Shown here piece after piece: positions 13,920 through 15,366 of a stretch of DNA of 15,366 nucleotides. Each line of letters begins with the position of its first letter. The first letter of the stretch is position 1. This DNA comes from CAWFKW01 sp964568655 (GTDB lineage: Bacteria > Bacteroidota > Ignavibacteria > Tepidaquicellales > OLB5), in the NCBI GenBank assembly GCA_964568655.1, contig CAZMRG010000073.1:1-15366 (forward strand), written 5' to 3'. The notes beneath the pieces are model-generated. The model worked only from the letters and a program-made list of their open reading frames with translations. It did no database searches and was not told the origin of the DNA. The position numbers were made by a program, and so were the translations under genes.

Positions 13920-14297
13920 TTGGCAAATTCAGAAATAATTAATTTTCTCTCCGGCTACAATGAAAATGTATCTGCGCTGGGGTTAGCTCTGCGTGAAGAT
14001 CTCATTAAAAACCTTCCAAACATTCAGGAACAGCTTGATGTAAAAGCAAGATTGATCGGTTACGGCTATGGCCCTAAATATGTTGATACAATTTGCGTAA
14101 TTATATTATCGAAGACGGGAATAAAACTCGGGTTCTATAAAGGAACAGAACTTCCCGATCCGGCAAAACTTTTTAAAGGCGCCGGCAAAGTGCATAAGCA
14201 TGTTGAAATAAAATCTGTAAGCGATATTAAGTCAGCGGATTTTAAGAAGCTGTTATTGGCGGCTCTTAAAGCTTATAAAGAAAGAACGAAAATGTAA
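13920..14297 (+). CDS. DUF1801 domain protein
   Basis: A 125-residue protein of the DUF1801 (YdhG-like) family, whose function is not established. Conserved parts seen: LREDLIKNLPNIQEQLDVKARLIGYGYG, a central strand TICVIILSKTGIKLGFYKGTEL, DPAKLFKGAGKVHKHVEIKSVSDI with the usual DP..L..G.GK...H.....S pattern, and a C-terminal helix FKKLLLAALKAYKER. The length fits the family. TTG at 13920 is preferred since GAGGGGGTGA stands 9 bases in front and the N-terminus is otherwise short. The Shine-Dalgarno belongs to the upstream repeat block. No partner gene is evident: repeats lie on both sides. Confidence 0.85.
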   Translation: MANSEIINFLSGYNENVSALGLALREDLIKNLPNIQEQLDVKARLIGYGYGPKYVDTICVIILSKTGIKLGFYKGTELPDPAKLFKGAGKVHKHVEIKSVSDIKSADFKKLLLAALKAYKERTKM

Positions 14298-14301
14298 TTA
14301 T

Positions 14302-14396
14302 TTTTCTGTTGGGGCGGACCAGCGCAGCACGGCAGGCGCTAATAATAGCAAATTATAAGTAATTTTTTCTGTAGGGGCGGACCTGTGTGTCCGCCC
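14302..14396 (+). repeat. Direct pair of TTTTCTGTAGGGGCGGACC-type elements
   Basis: Two copies of a 19-base block, TTTTCTGT(T/A)GGGGCGGACC, occur at about 14302-14320 and 14365-14383. The second continues into a perfect hairpin GGGCGGAC-CTGTGT-GTCCGCCC (14375-14396) followed by TTCTTTTAATAA, so it could also serve as a terminator of the DUF1801 gene. The first copy has a different right half (CAGCGCAGCACGGCAGGCGC) and no full hairpin. I recall this hairpin as a dispersed repeat in diverse bacteria. Confidence 0.75.
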
Positions 14397-14473
14397 TTCT
14401 TTTAATAATTTTGGAAATCTCCTGCTTGATACTTCCCGAGTTTAATCGGGACGGAATGACAAAAAAAATAGTA

Positions 14474-14542
14474 CGACCCCTATAGGGGTCGCATATTTGT
14501 AGCAGTGGTTTCCGTTATAAACATTCGACCCCTTCGGGGTCG
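14474..14542. repeat. REP-like doublet, head-to-head, second copy
   Basis: A perfect 18-base palindrome CGACCCCTATAGGGGTCG (14474-14491) with the tail CATATTTGTAG (14492-14502) faces CGACCCC-TTC-GGGGTCG (14526-14542) preceded by the inverse tail TATAAACATT (14516-14525). The right flanks of both doublets continue with CACAAA, extending the similarity to the pair at 11612-11679. Confidence 0.88.
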
Positions 14543-14581
14543 CACAAAGCCTTAGGTTGCATACTTTCAATAATAGTTCTT

Positions 14582-14617
14582 GAATCTGATGAATCTGACA
14601 AATCTGATGAATTTGTG
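14582..14617. repeat. Short imperfect tandem repeat, 9-base period
   Basis: Four units follow each other: GAATCTGAT, GAATCTGAC, AAATCTGAT and GAATTTGTG. This is a minor low-complexity feature upstream of the M1 peptidase gene. Confidence 0.6.
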
Positions 14618-14696
14618 AATCAATTCCCCCTTTTTTAAATCCAACCTATCGCTTAAATTCACAAAAATGTAACAAGAACTAAAAGCCCCTCTAACG

Positions 14697-15366
14697 ATGA
14701 AAAATAGATTTCGGATTCTATTTCTATTCCTGGTCTTTTGTTTACCTTCATTTTCCCCCGCCCAGATGTTCGGGCAGGAGCCTCTTGAACGCGAAAGAAC
14801 TTACGACGTTCAGCATATCAAAATAGAAATAAAGCTCGACCTGGAGAAAAAAACCGTCGATGGTATTGTTACTGCCTCAATTACTCCATTAGCAGATAAG
14901 CTGAGCTCGTTTAAAGTAGATGCGGTTGGAATGAATATAAAAAGCGTTAAAGAATGCCTGTACAATCAAACGGATGACCCCAAAAAAGCCGAAACCTATG
15001 AAAAGCTGCCATATGATTATGACGGTAAAGAGATCACGATAAAACCTGCCGGAGGCATTTCAAAAGGCTCTCCGTTCAAGTACCAGGTGGAATATTCAAC
15101 AACTGACCCTGAAAAGGGATTGTACTTTATCCAGCCTACAGCATCTTTCCCGAATAAGAAATATGAAGTGTGGTCGCAGGGCGAGGGCGAAGATAACCGG
15201 TACTGGTTTCCGTGCTATGACTATCCGAACGATAAAGCCACCACTGAAGTATATGTAACTGTCGATGGCAAATATCAGACTCTATCGAACGGCAAGCTGA
15301 CAGAAACTAAAAGTAATCCGGATGGCACAAAAACCTGGCATTGGGTTGAGGATAAACCGCACAGCT
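14697..15366 (+). CDS. M1 family metallo-aminopeptidase, N-terminal part, cut by window end
   Basis: The first 223 residues of an exported M1 (aminopeptidase N-like) zinc peptidase. Residues 1-23 are a signal peptide (RILFLFLVFCLPSFSPAQ). The N-terminal beta domain follows, with YDVQHIKIEIKLDLEKKTVDGIVTASITPL at about 36-65, YQVEYST around 135-141, GLYFIQP and the diagnostic WSQGEGEDNRYWFPCYDYPNDKATTEVYVTV at about 160-190, which in this family leads to the substrate-binding region. The GAMEN and HEXXH-E zinc motifs lie beyond the window, so catalytic competence cannot be judged. The ATG at 14697 is chosen because it begins the signal peptide. The protein probably trims peptides in the periplasm or at the cell surface. 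Confidence 0.9.
   Translation, partial: MKNRFRILFLFLVFCLPSFSPAQMFGQEPLERERTYDVQHIKIEIKLDLEKKTVDGIVTASITPLADKLSSFKVDAVGMNIKSVKECLYNQTDDPKKAETYEKLPYDYDGKEITIKPAGGISKGSPFKYQVEYSTTDPEKGLYFIQPTASFPNKKYEVWSQGEGEDNRYWFPCYDYPNDKATTEVYVTVDGKYQTLSNGKLTETKSNPDGTKTWHWVEDKPHS

Larger units (their letters stand above)
14298..14696. other. Intergenic region of 399 bases filled with repeats
   Basis: No gene is seen. In order it holds the GGGGCGGACC pair (14302-14396), a small hairpin TCCCGA-GTTTAA-TCGGGA (14434-14451) within a CGGAATGAC-type sequence, a REP-like doublet (14474-14542), a 9-base tandem repeat (14582-14617) and about 80 AT-rich bases that should carry the promoter of the M1 peptidase gene. I cannot assign promoter boxes. 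Confidence 0.7.

Noticed and set aside
9466..14542. Possible CRISPR array formed by the recurring palindromes
   Set aside because: Units are too few per site, vary in sequence and orientation, have irregular spacing, and no cas gene is present.

Overview
The window is a moderately AT-rich bacterial contig that most resembles a member of the Bacteroidetes/Ignavibacteria/Chlorobi (FCB) group. This rests on protein style: a long IspG with a central insertion, a long plant/cyanobacterial-type IspH, a rhomboid with a soluble acidic C-terminal tail, an ECF sigma factor of the ECF42 type beside DGPF/YCII-like proteins, and many short dispersed palindromic repeats. No rRNA, tRNA, CRISPR array or transposase is visible. 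A run of exactly 100 N (8497-8596) marks an assembly gap, so the sequence is probably a draft or metagenome scaffold.

Layout. (1) 1-2895, plus strand: the 3' part of urocanate hydratase (hutU), then ispH 9 bases later. (2) 2892-9315, minus strand, read right to left: a secreted-looking unknown cut by the gap, a HAD phosphatase cut by the same gap, an S41 peptidase, a DUF4406 protein, an unknown membrane protein, a GNAT acetyltransferase, two DGPF/YCII-like proteins and an ECF42-type sigma factor. The sigma gene and ispH overlap tail to tail by 4 bases. (3) 9316-9738: a divergent intergenic region full of short palindromes. (4) 9739-11598, plus strand: a LicC-like nucleotidyltransferase overlapping a rhomboid protease by 1 base, then a small antitoxin-like gene with no visible toxin. 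(5) 11599-14297, plus strand: repeats, ispG, repeats, and a DUF1801 gene. (6) 14298-14696: repeats. (7) 14697-15366: the start of an M1 aminopeptidase, cut by the window end.

Working together. IspG and IspH are the last two iron-sulfur enzymes of the MEP isoprenoid pathway and sit about 9 kb apart on the same strand. The sigma factor and the two DGPF proteins form a recognisable regulatory module. Both DGPF genes are preceded, at nearly the same distance, by a matching GTCC-N18-CGTT element that looks like an ECF-type promoter, which suggests the sigma factor drives its own cluster. The most unusual structural feature is the repeat load. Palindromes sharing a tail close to CATATTTGTAG occur in head-to-head pairs, and two other repeat elements end in GAGG/GGGGGTGA sequences placed exactly where the Shine-Dalgarno of ispG and of the DUF1801 gene should be, both with TTG starts.
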